Positions 26,536 through 35,556 of a DNA stretch of 64,000 nt are shown here, one piece after another; position 1 is the first letter of the stretch, and each line of letters starts with the position of its first letter. The notes beneath the pieces were generated by a model, which saw nothing but the letters and a program-made list of their open reading frames with translations, ran no database searches and was not told where the DNA came from. A program made the position numbers and the translations under genes. Source of the stretch: Desulfobacteraceae bacterium (GTDB lineage Bacteria > Desulfobacterota > Desulfobacteria > Desulfobacterales > Desulfosarcinaceae); NCBI GenBank assembly GCA_003599575.1, contig QZKV01000133.1, positions 1-64,000 on the forward strand. Direction: 5' to 3'.

Positions 26536-27930
26536 ATGTCACTGAAAAAGGGTCAACATATCGAGCTGGAAGTCACGCAAATCGCCTTTGGCGGCAAGGG
26601 CATTGCCCGCCATGAAGGCATGGCCGTGTTTGTCGATCAGGCCATTCCTCAAGACCGTGTGCTGGCACGTATCGTCAAAAAGAAAAAAAGCTATGCCGAA
26701 GCCCGAACCGTGGAGCTGCTGGAATCTTCGCCGCAGCGCGTTCATGCGCCGTGTCCCTACAGCGGCACTTGCGGGGGGTGCAAGTGGCAGTTTCTCGGGT
26801 ATGCCCATCAGATCGGCTACAAACAGCAGCATGTGCGCGAATCGCTCGAACATATTGCCATGCTCCAGGATGTTCCGGTGCATCCAACTGTCGCCAGCGA
26901 CCAAGTATTCGGCTACCGCAACAAGATGGAATTTTCCTGCTCCACCCGCCGGTGGTTGATGGCGGAAGAACTCGGCCGCGAGGATGTTGCGGCGGAAATG
27001 GCCCTCGGCCTGCATGTGCCGGGGACATTCGACAAGGTGCTCGACATCCAAGCATGTCTTTTGCAGCCGCCTTTGGGCAATGCCATTTTGTCCGATGTGC
27101 GGGATTATATTAAAAAGTCGGCCTTGCCGGTATATGGATTGCGCAGCCATGTGGGGTTTTGGCGTTTCCTGGTGCTGCGCCACTCCACCGCGCATGACCA
27201 ATGGATGGTCAACATCGTCACTTCTTCCGAAGCACGCGAGCATGTCCAGCCCCTGGCGGATCTTCTGATTGAAAAATATCCGCCGGTGGTCTCGGTGGTA
27301 AACAATATCAACTCCCGGCCTGCGGGCATCGCCATTGGCGAATACGAGCGCCTCCTGGCGGGACAAGCCACACTTCTGGAACGCATCGGACCTTTTGAAT
27401 TCGAGCTCTCCGCCAATTCATTTTTTCAGACCAACACCCGCGGCGCAGAGCGTCTCTACGAAACGGTCAGGCAGTATGCCGGGTTGCAGGGAACCGAAAC
27501 CGTTCTGGATCTCTATTGCGGGACCGGTACGATTGCCATCTATCTGGCATCGGCCGCACTGCAGGTGATCGGTATGGAAGTGATTGAGGCCGCGGTGGAG
27601 GACGCGCGACGCAATTGCCGGCGCAATGAGGTTGACAACTGCCGGTTCATCGCCGGCGACATTCGCCGCACCTTGCCGCAACTGGATGTCCGTCCGGAAG
27701 TGCTGATCATCGATCCGCCCCGCTCCGGCATGCACGAAGATGTGGTCAAACAGGTCATGGCCTGCGGACCCGGTAAAATCGTCTATGTATCCTGCAATCC
27801 GGCCACCATGGCGCGGGACATGCTGCTGCTTAAGGAAGCCTATTCGCTTGTTGAAGTCCAACCGGTGGATATGTTCCCGCATACCTTCCACATCGAGGCG
27901 GTTGCGCGCTTGGTCAAGAAGACCCAGTGA
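26536..27930 (+). CDS. rlmD: 23S rRNA (uracil-1939-C5)-methyltransferase
   Basis: This 464-residue enzyme has an N-terminal TRAM domain (EVTQIAFGGKGIARHEGMAV, residues 10-65) followed by a cysteine motif, CPYSGTCGGCKW near residue 73, that would hold a [4Fe-4S] cluster. The SAM-binding domain shows VLDLYCGTGTIAIYLA near 322 and DPPRSGMHE near 395, with the catalytic Cys in YVSCNPATMARD. It methylates U1939 in large-subunit rRNA. The start at 26536 has AAAAAGGT before it; a longer reading includes the tandem repeats and is rejected. The gap upstream carries a 3x17-bp repeat. Confidence 0.92.
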   Translation: MSLKKGQHIELEVTQIAFGGKGIARHEGMAVFVDQAIPQDRVLARIVKKKKSYAEARTVELLESSPQRVHAPCPYSGTCGGCKWQFLGYAHQIGYKQQHVRESLEHIAMLQDVPVHPTVASDQVFGYRNKMEFSCSTRRWLMAEELGREDVAAEMALGLHVPGTFDKVLDIQACLLQPPLGNAILSDVRDYIKKSALPVYGLRSHVGFWRFLVLRHSTAHDQWMVNIVTSSEAREHVQPLADLLIEKYPPVVSVVNNINSRPAGIAIGEYERLLAGQATLLERIGPFEFELSANSFFQTNTRGAERLYETVRQYAGLQGTETVLDLYCGTGTIAIYLASAALQVIGMEVIEAAVEDARRNCRRNEVDNCRFIAGDIRRTLPQLDVRPEVLIIDPPRSGMHEDVVKQVMACGPGKIVYVSCNPATMARDMLLLKEAYSLVEVQPVDMFPHTFHIEAVARLVKKTQ

Positions 27931-28080
27931 AGGCAGGGGGAAGAATACAAGGCAAGTACGCCAACCGGATTATCGCTTTCCCGCAAGCCCAATCCACCCA
28001 CCGGTCGCTTTGGTGCGGTTCAATTCCTGAATTCGAGCCGCATTAACTTCGTGCGGTCGGGAGTGCGGGCGCTTCTTGCC

Positions 28081-30825
28081 TTATGGGGCCATCAGCCTGC
28101 GCAGGACGTAGGGCAGGATGCCGCCATGGGCGAAGTAGGTTACATCCACTTCGGTGTCCAGGCGCGCGATGGCACGAAAATCAATTTGCCGGCCGTCCTC
28201 TTTGCGCGCCCGAATGGTGATCTCTTTGCGCGGCGTCATGGCGTCGGTGCCCTCCAGGGAATAGACTTCACTGCCGTCCAGGCCGAGCCTTTCAGCGTTT
28301 TCTCCGGGCTTGAACACCAGGGGTAGTACACCCATGCCCACCAGGTTGTTGCGGTGAATGCGTTCAAAGGATTCGGCCAGCACGGCCCTGATGCCGAGCA
28401 GGGTGGTGCCTTTGGCCGCCCAGTCGCGGGACGATCCGGTGCCGTACTCCTTGCCGCCCAAAACGATCAGCGCGATACGCTGATCCTTATACCGCATGGC
28501 GGCATCGTAGTTGTACATCTCCCGGCGTTCCGGATACTTCAAGGTGAACCCCCCTTCCTTGGGGGCCACCATCTTGTTTCTGATGCGCACGTTGGCGAAA
28601 GTGCCGCGCATTATCACCTCATGATTGCCGCGCCGCGAACCATATGAATTGAAGTCGGCCGGCTGGACGCCCCTGTCGATCAGGTGTCTTCCGGCCGGAT
28701 AGTTTTGCGGAATCGAACCGGCCGGGGAGATGTGATCGGTCGTCACGGAGTCGCCCAGCATCAAAAACGCCCGGGCCTTTTCAATTCGACCATTAGCTGA
28801 GGCCTGCAGCTGAAAACCATCGAAATAAGGTGGTTTTTTGATGTAGGTGCTTTCTTCATCCCAGGCATAGGTGGTACTTTCGGTAATATCCAGAGCCCGC
28901 CAGAACTGGTCTCCATCGTAAATGCGGCCATACTCTTGGGCGTACAGGTTTTCTTTGACATGGGCGTCGACCAGGGCATCGATCTGTTCAAAGGCCGGCC
29001 ACAGTTCATCGAGGTAAACCGGTTCGCCGTTGGGATCCAGCCCGATGGGTTCAATGGTCAGATCCACATCCACACGACCTGCCAAGGCATAGGCTACGAC
29101 CAGCATGGGCGAGGCCAGGAAGTTGGATTTGATGCTCTGGTGAATGCGTGCTTCGAAATTACGGTTGCCCGAGAGCACGGCCGCCACATTGAGATTGTTC
29201 TCCACGACCGCTTTTTCGACGGCAGGCGGCAAAGGGCCGCTGTTGCCGATGCAGGTGGTGCACCCGAAGGCCGTCAAATGAAATCCAAGTGCCTCCAGGT
29301 AGGGCGTCAGGCCGCTGTCGCGGAGGTAATTCATGACCACCTTGGAGCCCGGCGCCAGGGAAGTCTTGACCAGCGGGGATACGTTCAGGCCGCGCTCGAC
29401 AGCCGCCTTGGCCAGCAGCCCGGCACCGATCAGTACATGCGGGTTGGAGGTGTTGGTGCACGACGTAATGGCGGCGATCACCACGCGGCCGTCACCGACC
29501 TTTGCGGGCCGGCCGTTTAACTCGATATCGATCTCACGCTGCACCAGTGGTTTGCATTTGAGGGCGCGGCGCAGCGCGTGCCCAGATTCATCATTGAACC
29601 GGGAGATGGCCTCCAGCTCCGCCTGCCGGTTGTATTCGCATCCAAGCGCTTTGGCAAAAGCCCCCTTCATGCCCGATAGAGGAATGCGGTCCTGGGGCCG
29701 GGCCGGGCCGGCCAGAGAAGGTTCCACCATGGAGAGATCGATCTCCACTACTTGTGTATACTCCGGATTCCGGATATCGGTATAAAAGAGTCCGGCCGCC
29801 TTGGTATAGGCTTCCACCAGCAAGGCCTGCTCGGTGCGGCTGGTGGCGCGTAAATATTCCAGCGTCTTTTCATCCACGGGGAAAAAGCCCATGGTGGCGC
29901 CGTATTCGGGCGACATGTTGGCGATTGTGGCCCGATCGGGCACGGACAAATACTTCAAGCCGGGTCCGAAGTATTCCACGAATTTTTCCACCACTCCTTT
30001 TTGGCGCAGCGTTTCGGTGACCTTGAGAACCAGGTCGGTGGCCGTCACGCCCTCTTTGAGCCGCCCGCTGAATTTGACGCCGACCACTTCGGGAATGGAC
30101 ATGTAATAGGGTTGTCCGAGCATGACGGCTTCGGCCTCGATGCCGCCGACACCCCAGCCCATCACCCCGATGGCGTTGATCATGGTGGTATGCGAATCGG
30201 TCCCCACAAGCGTATCCGGATAGGCCAGCAGGCCTTCCGGTGAGGGTTCCGCAATGACCACACGCCCCAGGTATTCCAGGTTGACCTGGTGGCATATGCC
30301 GGAATTGGGCGGCACGACTTTGAAATTGGTGAAGCTTTTTTGGGCCCATTTAAGCAGCCTGTAGCGTTCGCCATTGCGTTCGTATTCTTTGTCTACGTTT
30401 TTTTCCAAGGCCCGGGTCGTGCCGAAGTAATCGATCTGCACCGAATGATCCACAATCAATTCTACAGGCACCAGGGGATTGATTTTGGCGGGGTCGCCGC
30501 CCAGGTCATTGACGGCATCGCGCATGGCGGCAAGATCAACGACGGCTGGAACGCCGGTGAAATCCTGCATCAGCACGCGGGCCGGGTGATATGGAATTTC
30601 CACGGGTGCAGCGTAGGTCGTTTGCCATGTGGCGATTTTCCTAAGATCCCCTTCTTTTACGATGCGCCCGTCCATTTTGCGAAGCAGATTTTCCACCAGG
30701 ATGCGTATGGCAAAAGGCAACCGATCGACAGGGGCGATGTTGCGGGCGTCCAGTTCCTGTATGTCATAGTAGCGATAGTTCTTACCATTGACCGACAGGT
30801 GCTTGATAAACTCTTTTGAATCCAT
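28081..30825 (-). CDS. acnA: Aconitate hydratase (AcnA type)
   Basis: This 914-residue aconitase of the AcnA/IRP family is in the four-domain order. It carries DSHTTMINAIGVMGWGVGGI near residue 205 and the [4Fe-4S] ligands in TSCTNTSNPHV near 440 and CTTCIGNSGPLP near 505. A swivel-domain serine motif GSSRDWAAKG lies near residue 785. It isomerises citrate and isocitrate through cis-aconitate in the TCA cycle. ATG 30825 has AGAGGTAGCC upstream, so a 9-residue longer start is rejected. It stands alone on the minus strand. Its length is near 890-920, the family norm. Confidence 0.94.
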   Translation of the reverse strand: MDSKEFIKHLSVNGKNYRYYDIQELDARNIAPVDRLPFAIRILVENLLRKMDGRIVKEGDLRKIATWQTTYAAPVEIPYHPARVLMQDFTGVPAVVDLAAMRDAVNDLGGDPAKINPLVPVELIVDHSVQIDYFGTTRALEKNVDKEYERNGERYRLLKWAQKSFTNFKVVPPNSGICHQVNLEYLGRVVIAEPSPEGLLAYPDTLVGTDSHTTMINAIGVMGWGVGGIEAEAVMLGQPYYMSIPEVVGVKFSGRLKEGVTATDLVLKVTETLRQKGVVEKFVEYFGPGLKYLSVPDRATIANMSPEYGATMGFFPVDEKTLEYLRATSRTEQALLVEAYTKAAGLFYTDIRNPEYTQVVEIDLSMVEPSLAGPARPQDRIPLSGMKGAFAKALGCEYNRQAELEAISRFNDESGHALRRALKCKPLVQREIDIELNGRPAKVGDGRVVIAAITSCTNTSNPHVLIGAGLLAKAAVERGLNVSPLVKTSLAPGSKVVMNYLRDSGLTPYLEALGFHLTAFGCTTCIGNSGPLPPAVEKAVVENNLNVAAVLSGNRNFEARIHQSIKSNFLASPMLVVAYALAGRVDVDLTIEPIGLDPNGEPVYLDELWPAFEQIDALVDAHVKENLYAQEYGRIYDGDQFWRALDITESTTYAWDEESTYIKKPPYFDGFQLQASANGRIEKARAFLMLGDSVTTDHISPAGSIPQNYPAGRHLIDRGVQPADFNSYGSRRGNHEVIMRGTFANVRIRNKMVAPKEGGFTLKYPERREMYNYDAAMRYKDQRIALIVLGGKEYGTGSSRDWAAKGTTLLGIRAVLAESFERIHRNNLVGMGVLPLVFKPGENAERLGLDGSEVYSLEGTDAMTPRKEITIRARKEDGRQIDFRAIARLDTEVDVTYFAHGGILPYVLRRLMAP

Positions 30826-31089
30826 GCGGCTACCTCTTTTGGGGTGGATCAAACGGTCTCAAAACCTGCGGACATGACCCGTTGGGGCGATCGATATGAC
30901 TTCTCCGTCGGGTTTGGGCGAGCTTTGAGGGTTTTCAGTTGCTTCTCATAAGGATGGTTGCTGGTCCATCTTTATAACAATCCATTTTCAAAAAACAAGT
31001 GGAGGAACTGACCGGCGGTAGTAAATTCCGGTTGCCACCAGGTACTGGTCGGAATACGCATTTATGCAAGGGGCACAATCTGATTTTCG

Positions 31090-31791
31090 CTAACCGCCGG
31101 GCGCCTTTCTGTATCGCTTGATGATTACGGGGATGAAGAAGGAAAATATAAACAGGGCCACCGAGAAAAGAACTTGGAAGGAGAAAAGGCGGCTCCAATC
31201 GCCGGAGGACCATACTTCCTTGAGGGTGCCGATAAAGAAGGTGAAGATGAAAGTCCCCACGATGATCCCCAGAGCGGTTCCCCAGAAGTAATCCCAAAAT
31301 CTCACCCGGGTCAGTCCCATGCCGAAATTAAGTGCGGTAAACGGAAAATAAATCAGGCGCAGATACAAAACGGCGGCAAATCCGTTGCGCGCGATGGCGT
31401 CGTCATATTTGCGGAGCCGGTCGCCGATCAGAGCAGCCGCAAAATCACGCCCCAGGGTGCGGCCGATGAAAAAAGCGCCGCTTGCGCCGATCATTGCGCC
31501 GATCCAGACATACCCAAAACCCCAGTAGGGTCCGAAAATGGCAGCCCCCAGACCGGTCAGCAAGGTGCCGGGCACAAACAGGCAAATCCCGACCGCATAG
31601 ATTATCATATAGATGATGGGTGCCCAAATGCCGGCCGCATGCAGCAGGTTCCCCAGGACCTCGGCCGAGAGATAATTCCTTGCGGGCGTGTAGCGCAGCA
31701 GCACGAAGGCGGCGATCACGAAAAGCACCAGGATCACGGCCTTGGCGGTGGCCTGGATTCGTCTGGAAGCAGGGGCGTTGGCAGCAGTCAT
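31090..31791 (-). CDS. TVP38/TMEM64 (VTT/DedA-like) membrane protein
   Basis: This 233-residue multi-pass membrane protein has the VTT-domain core FVPGTLLTGLGAAIFGPYWG and the later GRTLGRDFAA. Proteins of this family act as lipid scramblases or are linked to osmotic and metal stress. The gene begins within the last 4 bp of the upstream mercuric-reductase-like gene (ATGA), so the two are co-translated. This pair recurs in many bacteria; what the membrane partner does for the flavoprotein is unknown. Confidence 0.85.
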   Translation of the reverse strand: MTAANAPASRRIQATAKAVILVLFVIAAFVLLRYTPARNYLSAEVLGNLLHAAGIWAPIIYMIIYAVGICLFVPGTLLTGLGAAIFGPYWGFGYVWIGAMIGASGAFFIGRTLGRDFAAALIGDRLRKYDDAIARNGFAAVLYLRLIYFPFTALNFGMGLTRVRFWDYFWGTALGIIVGTFIFTFFIGTLKEVWSSGDWSRLFSFQVLFSVALFIFSFFIPVIIKRYRKAPGG

Positions 31792-33275
31792 TGCGCTTTT
31801 TCATCCTCCATGGGCAGGTTGTCCGGCAAGTCACATGCGCGGCCCTTCAGATTGAAGAAAAACTTCAGCCCTTTTTGCATCTTGGGCGAGAAAATCTTGG
31901 GGGCAAAAATATCGCCGGCGGCCTTCTTGCTGATTTCTCCCAGGGTGGGGTAGGGATGAACGGCTGCGGCAATCCGCGCCAATTTGACCGCGCCGTTCAG
32001 GGCGGCCACCCATTCACCCACCAGTTCGCCGGCATGCAGCCCGAGGATTTGCACGCCGAGCGGCTTTTCTTTTCGATCCAGAATCAATTTGATGCAGCCC
32101 TCCCGGCGGCCCTCGGCCAGGCTGCGGTCGTTGGCCTGGAATTCCTCGGAAAAGACCTGTATGTCGATACCGGCCCGGCGCGCGGACTGTTCGTTCATTC
32201 CGATACTGGCCAGCTCCGGATCGGTGTAGGTGCACCATGGCAGAAATGTAAAATCGGCTTTGCGGGGCAGATGGAAAACGGCGTTGCTGATGATGATGCC
32301 CGCTTCATAGCCGGCCGCGTGCGTGAATTGAAAACCCCCGTTGACATCCCCTGCGGCAAAGATATGCTTCTGGTTCGTACGCATGCGTTTGTCCACCACG
32401 ATGCCACCCGGTTCTGTTTTCATTCCGATGACCTCGAGCCCAAGATCGGCAATATTGGGCTTGCGCCCAACGGCCACCAGGATCGAATCGGCCCGCAGGG
32501 CAAGGCGTTGCCCCTGGTTGTCCCTGATCGTCACCTCCTTGGCCAGACCCACCTCGCGCACCGCTTCGATGCCGGATTGCAGATGGAAGACCACACCTTC
32601 GACCGACAGGATGTGCATCACCCGGTCGGCAAGATCCTTATCTTCCTTGATCAGGATCTGCCCGGCCCGATCGATCACGGCGACATGAGAACCCAGCCGA
32701 TTGAATGCCTGCGCCATTTCGATGCCGATCGGTCCGGCGCCCAAAATGATGAGCGAGGCGGGCAGGCGGTCCAGGTAGAAGATCTCGCGGTTGGTCAGAT
32801 GAGGCGTCTGGGCCAGGCCAGGGATGGGCGGCAGACTCGCCGACGATCCGGTGGCGATGGTCCAGTTTTTGGCACTGTAGCTCCTGCCGTTCAGGCGGAT
32901 GGTATGCTCATCGGTAAAACGGGGGTGACCGAATTCAACCCGAACGCCCAAGCCGCAAAAGCGCTCCTTGGAATCGTGCCGTTGAATGATGTCGATGACG
33001 GATTGAATGCGGTTGCGGATCTCCTTGAAATCCACCGGCGGCACATCGACCGCAGGAAGTCCGTAAAACGCCGCGTTCCTGATAAGATGATACACATTGG
33101 CGCTTTTGATCAAGGTTTTGCTGGGGACGCATCCGAAATGGAGACAATCCCCGCCCAACTTGGGTTCTTTTTCGACCAGCAAGGTCTTGGCGCCCAACCG
33201 CGCCGCGCCGGAAGCTACGGTCAAGCCCGCCGCACCGCCTCCGAGAACGCCCATGTCAAAATCAAAAGCGGTCAT
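31788..33275 (-). CDS. Mercuric-reductase-like pyridine nucleotide-disulfide oxidoreductase
   Basis: This 495-residue flavoprotein has an N-terminal FAD site (VLGGGAAGLTVASGAARLGA), the redox-active disulfide GGDCLHFGCVPSK near residue 42, an NAD(P)-binding GAGPIGIEMAQAF near 180, and FAAGDVNGG near 305. These match the MerA/dihydrolipoamide-dehydrogenase branch. It lacks the extra N-terminal heavy-metal-binding domain and the C-terminal vicinal cysteine pair of true mercuric reductase, ending in KGRACDLPDNLP. So mercury activity is unlikely. ATG 33275 has GGGAGGTCGC upstream. It is coupled to a VTT membrane protein. Electron acceptor unknown. Confidence 0.88.
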   Translation of the reverse strand: MTAFDFDMGVLGGGAAGLTVASGAARLGAKTLLVEKEPKLGGDCLHFGCVPSKTLIKSANVYHLIRNAAFYGLPAVDVPPVDFKEIRNRIQSVIDIIQRHDSKERFCGLGVRVEFGHPRFTDEHTIRLNGRSYSAKNWTIATGSSASLPPIPGLAQTPHLTNREIFYLDRLPASLIILGAGPIGIEMAQAFNRLGSHVAVIDRAGQILIKEDKDLADRVMHILSVEGVVFHLQSGIEAVREVGLAKEVTIRDNQGQRLALRADSILVAVGRKPNIADLGLEVIGMKTEPGGIVVDKRMRTNQKHIFAAGDVNGGFQFTHAAGYEAGIIISNAVFHLPRKADFTFLPWCTYTDPELASIGMNEQSARRAGIDIQVFSEEFQANDRSLAEGRREGCIKLILDRKEKPLGVQILGLHAGELVGEWVAALNGAVKLARIAAAVHPYPTLGEISKKAAGDIFAPKIFSPKMQKGLKFFFNLKGRACDLPDNLPMEDEKAQ

Positions 33276-33604
33276 GCGACCTCCCATACCATCGGTTCAA
33301 CGACTTTGCCCTTCTATTGCCCATGACAAACAGCACATTTTCGAACTGGACCCGCCTGTGAAAGAAGGGCCATCTGTCCACATCAGGGACTGCCGAGCAG
33401 TGGATGGAGACTAATCTAAGTATTTTTTCCGGTACGTCGACGCATTCGGTGCTTCATCCGAGCGATTGCTGTGACAAAAAGCGCCGGCCGTTCCGCAAGT
33501 GTTTTTACGTGTACCCACCTTAGAATATACCGGCGATCCCCTATTTGCATGGCCCATCCTTCCGGTCTAGTCTTTTAAGGGGACCGCAAACAAAAAGGAG
33601 TGTT
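33276..33604. other. Intergenic region between divergent genes
   Basis: This 329-bp gap separates the minus-strand flavoprotein gene from the plus-strand baeRF-type gene. It should contain promoters in both directions. A TAGAATAT near 33522 could be a -10 element for the plus side. I see no ORF, RNA or strong hairpin. Confidence 0.5.
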
Positions 33605-34771
33605 ATGGATATATTCAATACGGAAGATTTCAAGACGCTGGCTGCTGTTTCGCCCGGCCCATGCATATCGATTTACCTGCGGATGTTCGATAAGGGCAAA
33701 GAAACCCGCCAAAATGCCATCCGCTTCAAAAACGCCTTGAGCGACTTAAAGGCCGCTCTGGAAAAGCTGCCCGGCGACACTTCCGAGGTGCGCTCGAGGC
33801 TCGAACCTATCGGGGCGCTGTTGGACGACGGCGCGTTCTGGCGCAATCAGAGCCAGGGATTGGCAGTCTTTGCATGCCCCGGCATCTCCCGGGTCTACCG
33901 TCTGCCGCTCGGTTTTGAAGACCTGCAGATCGTCGCCGGCCGTTTTCACCTGAAACCGGTGCTGCCTTTGATCAGCGAGAATTTAAGGTTTTATATCCTG
34001 GCCATTTCACAGAACAGCACGCGCTTTTTTCGCTGCGACCGTTTGCATATCGATCCGGTCGCAGTGGATAAAATGCCCAAAGACATCGATGATGCCCTCG
34101 GGTATGAGCTGGAGCAAAGACAGTTTCAGTTTTATACCGGCGCACCGGTTGAACGCGGCACCACCCGCCGTTCGGCCGTGTTTCATGGGCAGGGTTTTCC
34201 GGCCAATGAAATGAACGATCGATTGCTGCGCTATTGCCGCCAAATCGATGCCGCTGTCTTTGAGGTGCTGCGCAATGAGGCCGCACCGCTGGTATTGGCG
34301 GGGGTGGATAAGCTTCTGGCCATCTATAAAGAGGCCACCGGATACCATAATGTGAAGGGAACGTCCATCATCGGGAATCATGAGCATTCCAGCGATGCCG
34401 ACATGCACCGGCAAGCCTGGCAGGTAGCCTCATCGGATCTGGATGAACGGCGGCAAAAAGCGATCGAAAAGTACAACACACTCAAGGGGACCGGGTTGGC
34501 CGTTGCGGATGTGCCCTCGATTGTGAGTTGTGCTTTTGACGGGCGCGTCGACCGGTTAATCCTGGGTGCGGGCTTGCATGTATGGGGCAAGTGCGACGGA
34601 ACCGGACGCAATGTGGAGATCCATTCCGATCGGAAACAAGCGCCGGATGTTCTGGACCTTTTGGATGTGGCGGCGTGTGAGACGATTTTGAAGGGCGGTG
34701 AGGTGTGGACCGTCGATCCTGCGCAAATGCAGGAAAATTCGGTGCCTGCCGCGGCAACACTGCGGTTTTGA
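33605..34771 (+). CDS. Bacterial archaeo-eukaryotic release-factor-like protein (baeRF family)
   Basis: This 388-residue protein opens FNTEDFKTLAAVSPGPCISI. It matches the bacterial eRF1-like families (baeRF), with an eRF1-type domain 2/3 order; the C-terminal RNaseH-like and L7Ae-like part contains ADVPSIVSCAFDGRVDRLIL and the tail GGEVWTVDPAQM. I cannot find the GGQ-type loop that canonical release factors use. These proteins are inferred to act on stalled ribosomes or under stress, without a proven reaction. ATG 33605 has AAAAAGGAG upstream. Its neighbours include an HPF-like and a DksA-like protein, consistent with a translation-stress setting. Confidence 0.72.
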   Translation: MDIFNTEDFKTLAAVSPGPCISIYLRMFDKGKETRQNAIRFKNALSDLKAALEKLPGDTSEVRSRLEPIGALLDDGAFWRNQSQGLAVFACPGISRVYRLPLGFEDLQIVAGRFHLKPVLPLISENLRFYILAISQNSTRFFRCDRLHIDPVAVDKMPKDIDDALGYELEQRQFQFYTGAPVERGTTRRSAVFHGQGFPANEMNDRLLRYCRQIDAAVFEVLRNEAAPLVLAGVDKLLAIYKEATGYHNVKGTSIIGNHEHSSDADMHRQAWQVASSDLDERRQKAIEKYNTLKGTGLAVADVPSIVSCAFDGRVDRLILGAGLHVWGKCDGTGRNVEIHSDRKQAPDVLDLLDVAACETILKGGEVWTVDPAQMQENSVPAAATLRF

Positions 34772-34916
34772 TCGAACCCAGACGATCGGCGGGGTTCGTC
34801 CCTGGTTAATATTCCAACGTCACTGAATTTATGCCTTCGAGCACTAAGCCGGGGTCCCAGGGGGCACTATCCTGCTGAGTTTTCCGGCCCGTGCGAGCTC
34901 AATATGGCGATCGAAA

Positions 34917-35486
34917 TCAGCCTCTGGCCGGCTTGTCGATGAGTTGCACCGTGCTGGCTTGAGGGCCTTCTTCGCCATCTTCTTCCACAAAGCGGACGCC
35001 GGCGCCAATTGCCATCCGCTCGAAATCACCATACAAAACGCTGTTTTTATTAAAATAGATGGAACGTCCCAAAGTCGTGCGCAAAAAACCGTAACCCTCT
35101 TGGAGGAAGAGTTTCTCCACGATGGCGCTGGTTTCCTGTTCGGGATGGGATTTTATGCGTCCCTGCTGTTGCCGGTTGAGTTTCTCGAGTTGGCGTCGGG
35201 CTGCATCGAAAGCCTGCCGGATGGTGGCATGCAGGTCGGTGTGCATTTCTCCTTCGGTGGATTCGCGCTTGGCCACCAGCGTGTGTCCCGGCGGAACTCT
35301 CATTTCGATGCGCACGCGGTGGGGCTGACCGGATTGCTGAAACTCGTGCGGTTTTTCGACCGCCACACGGCAACTGATGATGTGATCGCAAAATTGATCC
35401 AGCTTGGCGGCCTTGCTGCGGATCAAGGCATCGATCTCATCGGTCTTGGGTACGTCGCGGTATGTAATTTCCAGCGGAACTCTCAT
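34917..35486 (-). CDS. Ribosome hibernation-promoting factor fused to a cold-shock-like domain
   Basis: This 189-residue protein has an N-terminal S30AE/HPF (RaiA-like) domain at residues 1-110 (PLEITYRDVPKTDEIDALIR, then RVRIEMRVPPGHTLVAKRES and DLHATIRQAFDAARRQLEKL). A C-terminal cold-shock-like segment follows (LFLQEGYGFLRTTLGRSIYF, FNKNSVLYGDF). HPF domains block tRNA and mRNA sites on idle 30S subunits. The fused nucleic-acid-binding tail is less common than the dimerising C-terminal domain of long HPF. ATG 35486 has AGAGGATACAACC upstream. It faces the baeRF gene and is convergent with it. Confidence 0.85.
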   Translation of the reverse strand: MRVPLEITYRDVPKTDEIDALIRSKAAKLDQFCDHIISCRVAVEKPHEFQQSGQPHRVRIEMRVPPGHTLVAKRESTEGEMHTDLHATIRQAFDAARRQLEKLNRQQQGRIKSHPEQETSAIVEKLFLQEGYGFLRTTLGRSIYFNKNSVLYGDFERMAIGAGVRFVEEDGEEGPQASTVQLIDKPARG

Positions 35487-35556
35487 GGTTGTATCCTCTG
35501 CTAATGTTTTCAGTTTCGTCGTTTCACTCATTCACTGAACGCGGGTGATCTCTTTT

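Noticed and set aside
31788-33275. True mercuric reductase
   Set aside because: The GGDCLHFGCVPSK disulfide is shared by the whole family. The C-terminal vicinal cysteine pair and the N-terminal metal-binding domain of MerA are missing, and no mer genes are near.
31620-33326. Plus-strand ORF of 568 codons over the mercuric-reductase-like gene
   Set aside because: It is the antisense frame of two certain genes (31090-33275), and its translation has no family likeness.
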